A stretch of 64,000 bases of DNA from the NCBI RefSeq assembly GCF_024363255.1, contig NZ_AP026070.1, positions 310,001 through 374,000 of the forward strand, in the 5' to 3' direction. The position numbers were made by a program, and so were the translations under genes. The notes under the pieces are model-generated. The model was given only the letters and a program-made list of their open reading frames with translations. It searched no databases and had not been told where the DNA came from. Below are positions 1 through 9,544 of this stretch, in pieces. How positions within the stretch are numbered: position 1 is the stretch's first letter; the number at the start of each line of letters is the position of its first letter. The stretch is from Shewanella sp. NFH-SH190041 (GTDB lineage Bacteria > Pseudomonadota > Gammaproteobacteria > Enterobacterales > Shewanellaceae).

Positions 1-273
1 TTCCAGTGTGGGTCCGGCTATTTGTTGCCACTGAATTTGGTTGGTACTGCCATCAGGATCATTAGCTTGAGCGGTTAGCGTATGGCTGCGCCCTTGGCGC
101 AAACTGGCATGAATAGGTGAGATGGAAACAATAGGGGGAATATTTTGGCTAACAATGATCTCAGCCTGAGAAGTTTTGTCAGACTCAGACCCGCAGCCAG
201 CGAGTAGACAGCTAACAGCTAAGAAAATAGTAAGTCTGCGACCTGTCATATCCATGTAGAGAGTTATATCCAT
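1..273 (-). CDS. Putative lipoprotein with PKD/REJ-like domain (C-terminus beyond window)
   Basis: Partial gene read leftward off the window edge. The translation starts with a short charged stretch, a hydrophobic segment and a lipobox (LLAGC), so it should be a lipid-anchored envelope protein. After the Cys comes a Ser/Glu linker and then the beginning of an immunoglobulin-like module (PPIVSISP, AQANDPDG, WQQIAGP) resembling PKD/REJ repeats of large surface proteins. I chose the ATG at 273 because AAGGA lies six bases upstream; in-frame ATGs at 255 and 249 are alternatives that would still keep the lipobox. It lies downstream of ugd on the same strand, but a 155-bp gap separates them, so operon membership is uncertain. 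Function unknown. Confidence 0.6.
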   Translation of the reverse strand, partial: MDITLYMDMTGRRLTIFLAVSCLLAGCGSESDKTSQAEIIVSQNIPPIVSISPIHASLRQGRSHTLTAQANDPDGSTNQIQWQQIAGPTLE

Positions 274-428
274 ATAGCGTCCTTATGATCGAAAATCATT
301 GTTTGCTAATGGCTTAACTGGCAAACACCTTGAGAAAATGTTGCATCTTTAGGAATGTTTAAGGAAAACAGTGTCAGTTAAGCTATGGATATAACATCGT
401 CAGACGAGGAGATTTCTTGAGGATAAAT

Positions 429-1595
429 TTAATCACCACCAAATAAATCACGGGTGTAAACTTTATCCATAACATCATTGAGTTCATCAACCATACGATT
501 GGATACAATCACATCAGATAAGTCTTTAAACTCAGCTAGATCAGTAATCACTTTTGAATTAAAAAATTCAACTTCATTTAGTACCGGCTCATAGACAATT
601 ACTTCGATACCTTTGGCCTTAATACGTTTCATTACTCCTTGAATGGCTGAAGTGCGGAAATTATCAGAACCAGATTTCATAATTAGGCGGTAAATACCAA
701 CAACTTTTGGTTGTTTAGTTATGATTGCATTAGCGATAAAATCTTTTCTAGTGGTATTTGCATCAACAATAGCGCGAATAATATTATTGGGTACAGTATT
801 ATAATTAGCTAATAGTTGTTTGGTATCCTTGGGTAAGCAATAGCCACCATAACCAAAAGAGGGGTTATTATAATGGCTCCCAATACGAGGATCTAATCCA
901 ACACCTTTAATTATTTGTTTGCTATCCAATCTATAAGTTTGTGCATAACTATCAAGTTCATTAAAATAAGCAACTCGCATAGCTAGATAGGTATTGGAAA
1001 ATAACTTAACAGCTTCGGCTTCAGTGGAGTCAGTAAATAAGACTGGAATGTCTTTTTTAATTGCCGCCTCAACTAGTAAATTAGCAAAAATTTTAGCTCG
1101 TTCGGTTTTTTCACCTATGATAATGCGAGAAGGATATAGATTATCATAAAGTGCTTTACCCTCACGTAAAAATTCAGGTGAGAAAATAATATTATCGCAA
1201 TTGAATTTTTCTTTAATAGCTTTGGTATAACCAACCGGTACCGTAGATTTAATAATCATCACAGCCTTAGGGTTAATCTCCATTACCTGTTTGATGATTG
1301 ATTCTACACTAGATGTATTAAAATAATTAGTTTCTACATCATAATCAGTAGGTGTGGCAATAATAACAAAATCAGCATCTTTATAAGCAAACTCTGCATC
1401 TAGTGTAGCAAATAAGTTTAAATTTTTTTGAGCTAAAAAGCTTTCGATTTCAGTATCTGCAATAGGTGATATTTTATCATTAATTAAATCTACTTTTTCT
1501 TGAATAACGTCAACAGCAATAACTTCATTATGCTGAGACAAAAGTACAGCATTAGATAGTCCAACATATCCTGTACCAGCAATAGCAATTTTCAT
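429..1595 (-). CDS. ugd: UDP-glucose 6-dehydrogenase
   Basis: Oxidises UDP-glucose to UDP-glucuronate with two NAD+, providing the GlcA donor for polysaccharide synthesis. The 388-residue length is normal for the short Ugd family. The N-terminal Rossmann motif GTGYVG is at residues 7-12, KSTVPVG near 116-122, the [14 protein letters not shown] helix with the catalytic Lys near 197, and the nucleophilic Cys at 253 in GGYCLPKD. It is the last gene of the leftward polysaccharide locus, 107 bp after a glycosyltransferase. Its base composition is less AT-rich than the adjacent transferases. Its presence suggests that GlcA, or a sugar made from UDP-GlcA, is part of the polymer. Confidence 0.95.
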   Translation of the reverse strand: MKIAIAGTGYVGLSNAVLLSQHNEVIAVDVIQEKVDLINDKISPIADTEIESFLAQKNLNLFATLDAEFAYKDADFVIIATPTDYDVETNYFNTSSVESIIKQVMEINPKAVMIIKSTVPVGYTKAIKEKFNCDNIIFSPEFLREGKALYDNLYPSRIIIGEKTERAKIFANLLVEAAIKKDIPVLFTDSTEAEAVKLFSNTYLAMRVAYFNELDSYAQTYRLDSKQIIKGVGLDPRIGSHYNNPSFGYGGYCLPKDTKQLLANYNTVPNNIIRAIVDANTTRKDFIANAIITKQPKVVGIYRLIMKSGSDNFRTSAIQGVMKRIKAKGIEVIVYEPVLNEVEFFNSKVITDLAEFKDLSDVIVSNRMVDELNDVMDKVYTRDLFGGD

Positions 1596-1702
1596 TTTTA
1601 AAATACCATATCAAAAATAAATAATAAAATTATAGTTTTAAACTTTACAAGAAATTATCTTAAAATATTTCGTATTTAAACTAAGTGTAAGTGTCTTTCA
1701 AT

Positions 1703-2659
1703 CTATTTACTGATGCTTAAATTTATTATTTTATTAGCAATCATATCTATTGACAATTGTTTATATAAATCTGTTTTATCATATGGGGTTGGTTTTTGTT
1801 GTTTAAGAACATTAAGGGTTGTTTCTAGAAATTGATTATCATCTACTACGTATGCGTTGGGTGAAAATTTACTTGCATATACGACGTCACCAACTTTTCG
1901 TGAAACAACAGGTAAATTTATTGCCATTGCTTCTTTAAAAACTTGTGGCGATCCTTCTCGATCTGATGTTAATAACATTATTTTGGAGTTAGAAAATAAT
2001 TGAATGATCTCTGAACGATTTTTATCTTCAAGAGTTACTATTTTTGCATTTGGATAGTTTTTTTCTATGGTATGAAAAATTTTTAAAAAAAATTTATAAT
2101 TTTTTTCTTTTCTTGATGGTGAGCTTGGGAAAATTATATTGTAGTTTTTAGGTGTATTATTAATTTCAAAGAAACTTTTATTTATTCCGCACGGGATAAT
2201 AAAAATTTTATTTTTAAGTTTTATAGGAGATATGGAAATTAACTTATTTTTTATTTCTTTACTTACAGCAATAGATTTATAAGAAGCAATACAAGCTAAA
2301 AGAGATATGATCCTTACAATTTTGCTTTCACCAAGAACATCAGAGCCATGAAAAAATGTTAAGAGCCTAATTTTTTTTATAAAAATAATTGGCATTAATG
2401 GTAACATGGTAATAAATGACAACCCAAAATGTAAGTGTATAATATTAAAATTGTTTTTTAGTATGATAAAAAAAAGATAAGATATTGCCCTTAAATATTT
2501 CAGAAAATTATTTCCATATTTGTCTATATTAAATACACATATATTATATTTTTTATTTTCCAACTCATCATTTAACTCTTTAATAAAAATTCCTTTCATT
2601 TGTTTTTCTGCTGGGTACATATTTGTTATGCATAATATTTTTTTCAAAAAAAACTCCAT
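1703..2659 (-). CDS. Glycosyltransferase, GT4-like
   Basis: Cytoplasmic, probably membrane-associated sugar transferase of the GT-B fold. The N-terminal half carries a hydrophobic stretch around residues 55-70 and an FHGSD motif near residue 100. The C-terminal half has IIPCGINKSFF and an E-x7-E signature (EGSPQVFKEAMA) typical of family 4 retaining transferases. At 318 residues it is slightly short for the family. Its ATG overlaps the stop of the upstream polymerase gene by one base, so the two are translationally coupled. The gene is very AT-rich, like its neighbours. Donor and acceptor sugars cannot be read from sequence. Confidence 0.85.
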   Translation of the reverse strand: MEFFLKKILCITNMYPAEKQMKGIFIKELNDELENKKYNICVFNIDKYGNNFLKYLRAISYLFFIILKNNFNIIHLHFGLSFITMLPLMPIIFIKKIRLLTFFHGSDVLGESKIVRIISLLACIASYKSIAVSKEIKNKLISISPIKLKNKIFIIPCGINKSFFEINNTPKNYNIIFPSSPSRKEKNYKFFLKIFHTIEKNYPNAKIVTLEDKNRSEIIQLFSNSKIMLLTSDREGSPQVFKEAMAINLPVVSRKVGDVVYASKFSPNAYVVDDNQFLETTLNVLKQQKPTPYDKTDLYKQLSIDMIANKIINLSISK

Positions 2660-3789
2660 TAATTATAAAAAAGATATTTAAAGTTTGTGAAGTCTAAAGC
2701 TTCTTTTCCATAGTCAGATATTATTGAAATAGGTAAGTATGCTGTTGATACAGTAATAAAAATTATAGCTGAAATATAGTTTTTATTAAATTTTAATAGC
2801 AAATAGCTCAATAAATAACTTGTGGTAAATAAATTACTCATTGTTAAATATGATAATGGTCTAAGGAATATATGATTTGCATTCATAAACATGATAGAGC
2901 AAATTCCACCTAAAATAGTTGCTGTATAGCAAATATTAAATAATGTACCTTTGAAAAATTGTTTTAATTTATCAGAAAATAATATTATAAAAAATAAATT
3001 AATTATTATGCAGTAAGTTCTTGGGCCAAAGTTTTTAATTGAGCTATTATTGATGAAATAATCTAAATTCTCTGAATATGAATCATAACCTATTACTTTC
3101 AAAAGATAAGTAGCATTGATTATATTTATAAATGAATTATCTGTTTGAGATATAAATATAGATAAAAAAAGAAGTGTAAAAGCGACATATTTATATTTAA
3201 ATATATCAAATTTTAAAATAAAATAAAAAGGAATTAACACTATGGCGGACTTGTGAATAAACATTGCCAAACATATAAAAAGTAAATACTTTATAAGGTT
3301 TTTATTTTTTATGAAGTTAAACGCATAAACAAATGCAGTGGCGACAATCATTTGTCTAATACCATTTGTTAGACTCAAAAAATAAGGTCCTAAAAAAATT
3401 AATAATGGTATATAAGGATATAGAAATGGTTCATTTTTTATAGCTTTAAAGATAAAATAAATTTGTATAAAGCCTAAAAATGCAAAATAAAAAGAATAAT
3501 GTATATTAAGAGATGTGAATAACTTTGTTATGTATTCAAATCCTATTTCCATATTTTGAAAAGAATAACCAGTCTGAATTAAACTATCATAGTTTTTTAA
3601 ATAAGATAAATAATCAACACCAACATTCCAGCGAACTCCACAAATAGTAGCGAATATTAAATATAATAATATTAACTCAGGATTATTATGTGTGAAATTA
3701 TATTGATTTATGCATCTTAGATAAGAAAGATATGCTAAAAAACTCAATATAATTAAGAATATAAAATAGGATAAAATACTTGTAAACAT
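2659..3789 (-). CDS. EpsG-family polysaccharide polymerase (Wzy role)
   Basis: Polytopic inner-membrane protein of 376 residues with about ten hydrophobic helices. The segment GVRWNVGVDYLSY near residues 50-62 is the hallmark of the EpsG family, whose members serve as Wzy-type polymerases joining lipid-linked repeat units in the periplasm. A second typical patch, NGIRQMIVATAFVYA, lies near 142-156. This is the only polymerase candidate in the locus, which otherwise has Wzx, Wza, Wzb, Wzc and WecA, so the Wzy assignment follows from context as well. It follows a 1.3-kb gene-free patch containing a MITE, so its transcription may have been altered by that insertion. Extremely AT-rich. Confidence 0.82.
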   Translation of the reverse strand: MFTSILSYFIFLIILSFLAYLSYLRCINQYNFTHNNPELILLYLIFATICGVRWNVGVDYLSYLKNYDSLIQTGYSFQNMEIGFEYITKLFTSLNIHYSFYFAFLGFIQIYFIFKAIKNEPFLYPYIPLLIFLGPYFLSLTNGIRQMIVATAFVYAFNFIKNKNLIKYLLFICLAMFIHKSAIVLIPFYFILKFDIFKYKYVAFTLLFLSIFISQTDNSFINIINATYLLKVIGYDSYSENLDYFINNSSIKNFGPRTYCIIINLFFIILFSDKLKQFFKGTLFNICYTATILGGICSIMFMNANHIFLRPLSYLTMSNLFTTSYLLSYLLLKFNKNYISAIIFITVSTAYLPISIISDYGKEALDFTNFKYLFYN

Positions 3790-5128
3790 AATGTCTTATT
3801 TAAGTAAGCTGCGATTAATTAACTAACACCTATTTTCCGAGTGGATGCCAAAGAGCAATTTTTCGACGTAAATTTGGTCAATTTTCAAGCCTAAAATCAG
3901 CTTTATGCAACTCATTTATTTAGGCTATTTTCGGAGCATTCCTAGAGTCTGTTGACGTTTCGTGATTAAATTTCATTCGAAATAAAAGCGTTTTAATCGC
4001 GGCGAGTGGTTTGTCGCCTAGTATCCTAAGCAAGAACAGCTCAACAAAGCGTAAAACGCTTTTAGCCGAACCCTGCGGGCAGCGTTTGAGGCGCCTTTCT
4101 ACTGCGTTATCGGCTTATCGGGTAGCGCAACTACCTATCAAAGCCTCTGCCTTGTATAAAGCATCCTCAAATCGCTGCAAAAACAAACTTGAAAGGTCAA
4201 CAGACCCTAGGTTTTAGGTTGATCTCACCTATGCTCGTCTCATTTAATCGATTGGCATAAGGTTGACTGTGAATAAAATCGACAATTAATGATTGTTTTT
4301 AGATAGTCTCGTGAACTGAGTTCTGACAAAGCCGAGTTGATATTTGATAACCCATGGAGTTTTACTTTGGCCTTGATACTGACCTTCAGGTATTCATAAT
4401 GGATAGTAATTTGTTCTTTCACGATAGTTTCTTCAGAGAATCCATCTTCCTGAGGGGAAGCAGCTAAGTTAATTTGAGCTGGACATGGCTCTGTTCCAAC
4501 GTTTTCAGCCTCTGATAAACCACATCCGCAGAGATGAACGTCTCATCAGCGTGTAATAAAATTTATGATTGTTTGAAATCATGGTCATAGATTGACGTAT
4601 GGACAGATCGATTTTGGCATGCGCTTTTATACTGAAATGTTACTGGTTATCTTTCTTATTTTATTTATTTCCTTATAGTGGGCACAGTCTTCATTTTTGG
4701 TGGAGCGAGATTCTTGAATTATGGATGGTATCCATCAATGTTTTCAAAGTTATCAGTCCACCGATCTCTGCATGCATTGACCAAAGATATTGTATGCCAA
4801 CTGCTAGTATCTTAAATTTATGGTAGTACTACAGAGACTGGGATGGCTTTATCTAATTATAAGCGTATAATCTGTCGTATAGAGAGCACCTTCTATGACC
4901 TTTTATACCTCTACATAACTTTTAATTATAGGCTAGATTACTCTAAATAAATTTTCCTAGTGTAGTTTTCTTTCTACGAAGGAATATTTCCTTATGATTT
5001 TCACAAAGTTATTCTAAAATATACTTTTGACACAGGGCTGTTGCTGGAAAATTGTCTTATCTATTCCTTGTTTAAGTACGCCAAATTTTAATTTCTTCGT
5101 ATCAGCCTTCACTATTTTAGTAGTTATT
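3790..5128. other. Gene-free, decayed patch inside the polysaccharide locus
   Basis: About 1.3 kb without a convincing gene, interrupting an otherwise tightly packed operon. It holds the MITE at 3942-4210. On the minus strand there is an open stretch of roughly 100 codons (about 4240-4545) that lacks a usable start and that I do not recognise. The remaining short frames have no ribosome-binding sites and no family resemblance. Base composition is less AT-rich than the transferases on either side. The best reading is debris of former insertions or of a lost gene. Whether transcription passes through it into the polymerase gene is unknown. Confidence 0.5.
3942..4210. mobile_element. MITE copy 1, IS5-family terminal repeats
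   Basis: A 269-bp element bounded by CTAG on both sides. The left end reads GAGTCTGTTGACGTTTC and the right end, read inward, GGGTCTGTTGACCTTTC, giving imperfect terminal inverted repeats. The body is nearly identical to the element at 31842-32111 in the opposite orientation. It encodes no transposase; an internal 68-codon open frame is an accident shared with the other copy. The termini match those of the intact IS5-family element at 32112-32992, so that transposase is the likely mobiliser. Confidence 0.8.
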
Positions 5129-6187
5129 TTAACTTTCAATATGAAGTTTTAACGCCTTGGCAGAATTTACCCATGTATTTTTTTTATTACTATTTTTTAT
5201 TTCATTTGAATCATAATAATGAAAATTATCAAGTAAATTTTTTAATTCATTGGCGAAGCTAATTCTATTATCATTACAAATAAATCCATTTTTATTATTA
5301 ATTATTAATCTATTCTCAGATGTTGCCGTTCCTAAACAGATCAAACCAGAGTTGATATATTCATGTGTTTTTGTTGGTGGTTGACAATCAAAATACTCAG
5401 TTATTGGGATAAATGAAATCCCAATATTGCAATTATCAAAGAACTTTTTAGATAAGGTATGGTCTAGTTTTCCATGCATAAAAATATTTGAATTTAAATT
5501 CAAATTAGCAATTAAATTTTGCAATTCTTCAACTAATGAACTCTTTCCTGTTCCTACTACATCAAGAGTTAATGTTTTTTTATATTCTTTATGTTTTGTT
5601 ATAAATGTTTTTATACCATAAAATAATTCATCAATATTTCTGTCATCCAAAGTTCCTATATAAAATAGTTTTGGTTCTTTGAATTCTTTTATTGTGTTTG
5701 AAATAATGTTTGCTCCAGATGGAACTAAAAATGTTTTTGTGGTTGATAAATTTAATTTATTTTTTAGTGCTAATGATATAACAGAAATTGAGTCAAAAAA
5801 GTATGATTCAAAAGTATATAAATTATTGAATAAAAAACGTTTTAATTTATTTTTTGAAATATAGCCACTCCTAAAATCTAATGTTATTTTTTTTTTGCTT
5901 AATTTCATTAAACTACAAAAAGGAAAGTATACTAGATATATATAATGATAATTTTTATTTATCTCTTTGAACACTTCTAGATAAAATCTGATGGTTCTTC
6001 TGATCAAACAACCTTTATATGTAATATATTTTACATTTACATTATATTGTTTTGCTTTATTTTGTCCGGTATCAAAACATAAATAAGTAACTTGATACCA
6101 TTGACATAATTCTTTAGAAATATAGTAAGTGTCAATGTTATGACCGAATTGAGTTCTGTTAATTATTAGTATTTGTTTTTTTTTCAT
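5129..6187 (-). CDS. Glycosyltransferase, GT-B fold
   Basis: Predicted cytoplasmic sugar transferase of 352 residues. The C-terminal half has the GT4-like landmarks LFYIGTLDDRN (start of the nucleotide-sugar domain, near 185), LDVVGTG (near 216), an IFMHGKLDH segment and CQPPTKTHEYINSGL, where the acidic residue of the donor site is expected. Downstream of it the operon is broken by the gene-free patch; upstream it is nine bases from the Alg13-like gene, so it belongs to the same transcription unit. Very AT-rich. The sugar specificity is not deducible. Confidence 0.8.
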   Translation of the reverse strand: MKKKQILIINRTQFGHNIDTYYISKELCQWYQVTYLCFDTGQNKAKQYNVNVKYITYKGCLIRRTIRFYLEVFKEINKNYHYIYLVYFPFCSLMKLSKKKITLDFRSGYISKNKLKRFLFNNLYTFESYFFDSISVISLALKNKLNLSTTKTFLVPSGANIISNTIKEFKEPKLFYIGTLDDRNIDELFYGIKTFITKHKEYKKTLTLDVVGTGKSSLVEELQNLIANLNLNSNIFMHGKLDHTLSKKFFDNCNIGISFIPITEYFDCQPPTKTHEYINSGLICLGTATSENRLIINNKNGFICNDNRISFANELKNLLDNFHYYDSNEIKNSNKKNTWVNSAKALKLHIES

Positions 6188-6195
6188 ATTTTCAA

Positions 6196-6651
6196 TTAAG
6201 TGTTAGATAAAAAATTTAAAATTTCATTTTTTTTGAAAAAACTAATTTTTTTATATTTCCGAGGTGAAAAAGTACGCATTTTATTTACTAATTTATCAAT
6301 ATCTTTAAGCTTCCAGCAAACTAAAGCGTGATTATTTTTTTCTACAAAATTAGAAATATCACTTTGATGTTTATCTACTCTATAAAGGTTAGGGACAACT
6401 AGTATATTCTTGTTTAGCTCAAGCAGTTTATAAATGCTTCCCGCACCAGCATGTGTAATTATGAAATTAAACTGATTGTAATATGAGTTAATGTCTTCAG
6501 TAAATTTAAAGTACTCCCCATTTTGTGGTTTAAATATTCCATCTGCGATTTGAAATACAAATTCAAAATGTTGATTTTTTTTTGCAAATTCATCAATTAT
6601 TTCAATAAGTTTATCAAATGACGTTGTACCAACAGTAACAAATATTCTCAT
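6196..6651 (-). CDS. Alg13/PssE-type glycosyltransferase catalytic subunit
   Basis: A 151-residue protein corresponding only to the C-terminal donor-binding half of GT28 enzymes (MurG-like). MRIFVTVGTTSFDKLIEIID opens the domain, and IITHAGAGSIYKLLELNKNILVVPN with RVDKHQSDISNF is the typical UDP-sugar binding signature near residues 68-110. Such half-enzymes work only together with an Alg14/PssD membrane subunit, which is encoded directly upstream with a 4-bp overlap. Bacterial relatives (PssD/PssE, Cps14F/Cps14G) transfer GlcA or Gal to the first lipid-linked sugar. With ugd in the same locus, glucuronosyl transfer is a reasonable but unproven guess. Confidence 0.88.
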   Translation of the reverse strand: MRIFVTVGTTSFDKLIEIIDEFAKKNQHFEFVFQIADGIFKPQNGEYFKFTEDINSYYNQFNFIITHAGAGSIYKLLELNKNILVVPNLYRVDKHQSDISNFVEKNNHALVCWKLKDIDKLVNKMRTFSPRKYKKISFFKKNEILNFLSNT

Positions 6652-7127
6652 AGTCTACCTGCGAATATAGCTTTAGGATATATTTTTAATAGTTCTATAT
6701 TTTGAATGTAAAATTTATCTGCAATATAATACATATACTTATCCGTGATAGATTTTGTATTAAATCTTGACCATGTTGCCACGTGAATTATTTTTACGCC
6801 TTTAATTTTAAAAATTATAGATGTTAATAGGCTTATACCTGGACCAGTTGTGATTACAGCTTTTACGTTAAACGATGAGTTTATTTTTAGTAGTTTATAA
6901 AAAATAAATAATGGTCCTAGGTTCGTAAAAATCTGTAAGTGGGAGTTTTTTTTTCTGACCTCTTTTGTAATAAAATGCTTATATGAATATTGAGGATTAT
7001 TTTTTTCATCTGAAATTGTTACTATTTTATACTTGTTAAGGTCATTAATTAAGATATTTACTAATCGATGCATTTGAGTAGCATGACCTCCTTGGCCATA
7101 ACTAAGTAATATTACTTGTTGTTTCAT
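6648..7127 (-). CDS. Alg14/PssD-type glycosyltransferase membrane subunit
   Basis: A 159-residue partner of the Alg13-like protein. LLSYGQGGHATQMHRL near the N-terminus is the acceptor-side glycine motif of GT28/Alg14 proteins, followed by TISDEKN, AVITTGPGISLL (near 91-102) and KIIHVATWSRFNTKSITDKYMYYIADKFYIQ, all characteristic of Alg14. It supplies membrane attachment and the acceptor site, while the Alg13-like protein supplies the donor site. The 4-bp overlap with the Alg13 gene and the 26-bp overlap with wzx upstream show strict translational coupling. Confidence 0.88.
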   Translation of the reverse strand: MKQQVILLSYGQGGHATQMHRLVNILINDLNKYKIVTISDEKNNPQYSYKHFITKEVRKKNSHLQIFTNLGPLFIFYKLLKINSSFNVKAVITTGPGISLLTSIIFKIKGVKIIHVATWSRFNTKSITDKYMYYIADKFYIQNIELLKIYPKAIFAGRL

Positions 7128-8361
7128 TTTTTGATATAACCATTTTGATATAAAAATTTTTGATTATAAATATAGTTATAGCTTGAATTATTTGGAGAGC
7201 AATAACCCCTATTAAACCATATTTAGAACAGGCTAGACCTATAAGTAAGATATATAAAGAGTTAGTTATTAATGCAATTATGAGTGCATTTTTTTCCAGC
7301 CCGGAGTATATGAAAACTGTATGTTGATAAAACATTGAGCTGGTTATAGCTATATATATCAAATATATTGTTATAAGATTTAAATTGTTTAATATAACGC
7401 TTGGGATATATTTTTCAAAAAAAAATGATAAAATATAAAATGTTATTATTAGTAGTGAGGAGTTTATTATAAATAAGTAAGTAAATTTATTACCTATATG
7501 CATAATGGTTTGCAGTTTACCTGAATGGATAAGCTTGCTTATTTCAGAACCAAAATATTGAATTAATATTGAAATTACTACTCCTACAATTGCGCCTAAT
7601 TTTTCCAAAAGCTTATATATTCCTACATTTTCAATTGGAATGTTTGATGCAATAATAATAGGAGTGAATTGCTTTACTGGCAGATCTATTTGTTTTGTAA
7701 TATTTGTAATCAAATTAAATTTGATTACTTTTTTGTATATTGATTTTGGAAAATCAAACTTATAAGAAATTTTTTCTTTTATAATAAAGAAATATGTAAT
7801 ATCAAAGATAAGTCTTATTATTGATGTTGACACCATAATGTATGCAAAATAATATATGCTTCTATTAGTTTGATAGCCATAAAAATTAAGCAGTAATATA
7901 ATTCCTGAGCATATAGTATTTCTTATAGAAATCCAACTGAAATACTTATAGTATCTATATACTCCATCAAATGTTCCAGTTATATTAAATAATCCTTGCA
8001 ATAATAATATTAGATATAATTCACCTGTTTTGTTATTCCATGAGAAATATTCGAATAACACCCTATAAATGGAAATTCCAATTATCACAGTAAATAGTGC
8101 TGTAATTAAATCGGTCGTAAATAGCTGATTTATTAGTGAAGAGCGAAATCCTTTTATTTCGTAAGAAGGCATGAATTTTATCAAAGCATCAAAGGATTGA
8201 ATATTAAATACAGAACTTATAATGCAAACATATGAAAAAGAAAGCATTAGATAGCTATAATCTTCCAACCCAATTGCTTTTATTGTTAATGATAATGATA
8301 AAAGGGAACAAATAGATACTAACGCTGAACTTGATAACAAAGATAATAATTGTTTATACAT
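7102..8361 (-). CDS. wzx: Wzx-type O-unit flippase (MOP superfamily)
   Basis: A 419-residue integral membrane protein with about twelve predicted helices and no soluble domain. The N-terminal arrangement (ALVSICSLLSLSLTIKAIGLEDYSYLML) resembles polysaccharide transporters of the MATE/MOP group that flip undecaprenyl-linked repeat units across the inner membrane. Overlaps at both ends with glycosyltransferase genes place it in the middle of the biosynthetic operon. It is the only flippase candidate here and pairs functionally with the EpsG-like polymerase and Wza/Wzc. Very AT-rich. Confidence 0.85.
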   Translation of the reverse strand: MYKQLLSLLSSSALVSICSLLSLSLTIKAIGLEDYSYLMLSFSYVCIISSVFNIQSFDALIKFMPSYEIKGFRSSLINQLFTTDLITALFTVIIGISIYRVLFEYFSWNNKTGELYLILLLQGLFNITGTFDGVYRYYKYFSWISIRNTICSGIILLLNFYGYQTNRSIYYFAYIMVSTSIIRLIFDITYFFIIKEKISYKFDFPKSIYKKVIKFNLITNITKQIDLPVKQFTPIIIASNIPIENVGIYKLLEKLGAIVGVVISILIQYFGSEISKLIHSGKLQTIMHIGNKFTYLFIINSSLLIITFYILSFFFEKYIPSVILNNLNLITIYLIYIAITSSMFYQHTVFIYSGLEKNALIIALITNSLYILLIGLACSKYGLIGVIALQIIQAITIFIIKNFYIKMVISKNETTSNIT

Positions 8362-8866
8362 GTTGTAAGATGGCTGATTTATATATTTCTATAGTCTTTT
8401 TAGTAGTATTTTTTATGCTGAAGTTGTTAGCTGTTTTTTGTGCATTATTTAAGATGTAATTATATTTTTCTCTATCATTATAGATGTCGTTAATTATTTC
8501 ATTTAAAAATGTCATGTCATTAATTATTATACCGTTTTCATAATTTTTAATTATTTCGTGTACTACAGGAATATTTTTATTAATAGTTATTTTCCCTCTA
8601 GACATAACCTCTAATATGGCAAGACTAAAATGTTCACATTCAGAGTAAAATATAAAAACATCACATGAGTCAATAAATTTATTAATTTTCTCTCTTGGTA
8701 ATATTCCATTGTAAAAAAAATTATCAGGCAATAATAATTTGTCTACATCACCTTTTCCAGCAAAATTGAAGGAAAACTTATTTTTGTCTAAAGTTTTACA
8801 AAAGTTGAAAATATCAAAAAAACCTTTTTGTTTTTTTAAACTTCCAATATATCCAATATTAAGCAT
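8354..8866 (-). CDS. C-terminal half of a split GT4 glycosyltransferase
   Basis: A 170-residue protein equal to the donor-binding half of a family 4 glycosyltransferase. LNIGYIGSLKKQKGFFDIF opens the domain, then FNFAGKGDVDKL, and the E-x7-E motif in SECEHFSLAILEVMSRGK. The matching acceptor half is encoded immediately upstream, ending two bases before this ATG in another frame. A typical GT4 protein has a linker of about a dozen residues between the NGVN motif and the YIGSL strand; here it is missing. The gene therefore looks like half of one enzyme disrupted by a small deletion or frameshift, or half of a two-chain enzyme made by coupled translation. Confidence 0.7.
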   Translation of the reverse strand: MLNIGYIGSLKKQKGFFDIFNFCKTLDKNKFSFNFAGKGDVDKLLLPDNFFYNGILPREKINKFIDSCDVFIFYSECEHFSLAILEVMSRGKITINKNIPVVHEIIKNYENGIIINDMTFLNEIINDIYNDREKYNYILNNAQKTANNFSIKNTTKKTIEIYKSAILQHV

Positions 8867-8868
8867 AA

Positions 8869-9498
8869 CTATATATTTACCCCGTTATAGCATATTTCGA
8901 TATCTTTTTTTATATTAAATTCATTTTTTGCTTGTTCTTTAGAAAATTTAGAAACAGCAATTAAAATATCTGAATTTTCAATTGCTTTTTTTTCAAAAAA
9001 CTTTATATCACTATCTTCTTTTATTTTGTAAATTGAGTTTAATACGGTTTTCGAACCATGTAATCTTATTACTATAGAATAGTTTTTGTTTTTATCCATA
9101 TAAGCTCCATATCCTAGATAATCGTTAAATTCAATTATGTTTATATTATTGGCTGTTGAATATGCTTTAACGGTTTCCGCTATTTTTTTATAATATTTTA
9201 TTTTAAAAAATTTAAATACTTTAGATACTCTAAGTATATTTTTTAATATAAATGTATTATCAATTAAATCAATTATAGTATTAATGTTTTCAATTTTTCC
9301 AAGGTGTATAGTCTTCAGATTTACTCCATCTTTACTTGATGTTGAATTCTTTCCATTAAAACCAAGGATATGAACATCAATACCATTTTTATAAAGATTT
9401 TCACTTAAAGTCTTAATGAATACACCTATGCCACCTGTTGGAGGAAAGTTGCCATGATCTAACTCATTTGTGACAAAACAGACTCTTATCTTTTCCAT
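8869..9498 (-). CDS. N-terminal half of a split GT4 glycosyltransferase
   Basis: A 209-residue acceptor-domain half. It begins MEKIRVCFVTNELDH followed by PPTGGIGVFIKTLSENLYKNG, the glycine-rich loop of GT4 enzymes, then IIEFNDYLGYGAYM, IVIRLHGSK and DILIAVSKFSKEQ, and stops right after CYNGVNI, the point where the second Rossmann domain should follow. That second domain is encoded two bases downstream in a different frame. First gene of the AT-rich block, 46 bp after wecA. Whether the two halves reassemble into an active enzyme is not known. Confidence 0.7.
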   Translation of the reverse strand: MEKIRVCFVTNELDHGNFPPTGGIGVFIKTLSENLYKNGIDVHILGFNGKNSTSSKDGVNLKTIHLGKIENINTIIDLIDNTFILKNILRVSKVFKFFKIKYYKKIAETVKAYSTANNINIIEFNDYLGYGAYMDKNKNYSIVIRLHGSKTVLNSIYKIKEDSDIKFFEKKAIENSDILIAVSKFSKEQAKNEFNIKKDIEICYNGVNI

Positions 9499-9544
9499 TT
9501 TCCACTACTTCATTAAAGATGATAGTTATTAAACTCTATTTAAC

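Noticed and set aside
4011..4217. 68-codon ORF rich in Leu, Arg and Ser, also seen at 31838-32047
   Set aside because: It is the internal sequence of the MITE read in one frame; no ribosome-binding site, and both copies are explained by the element.
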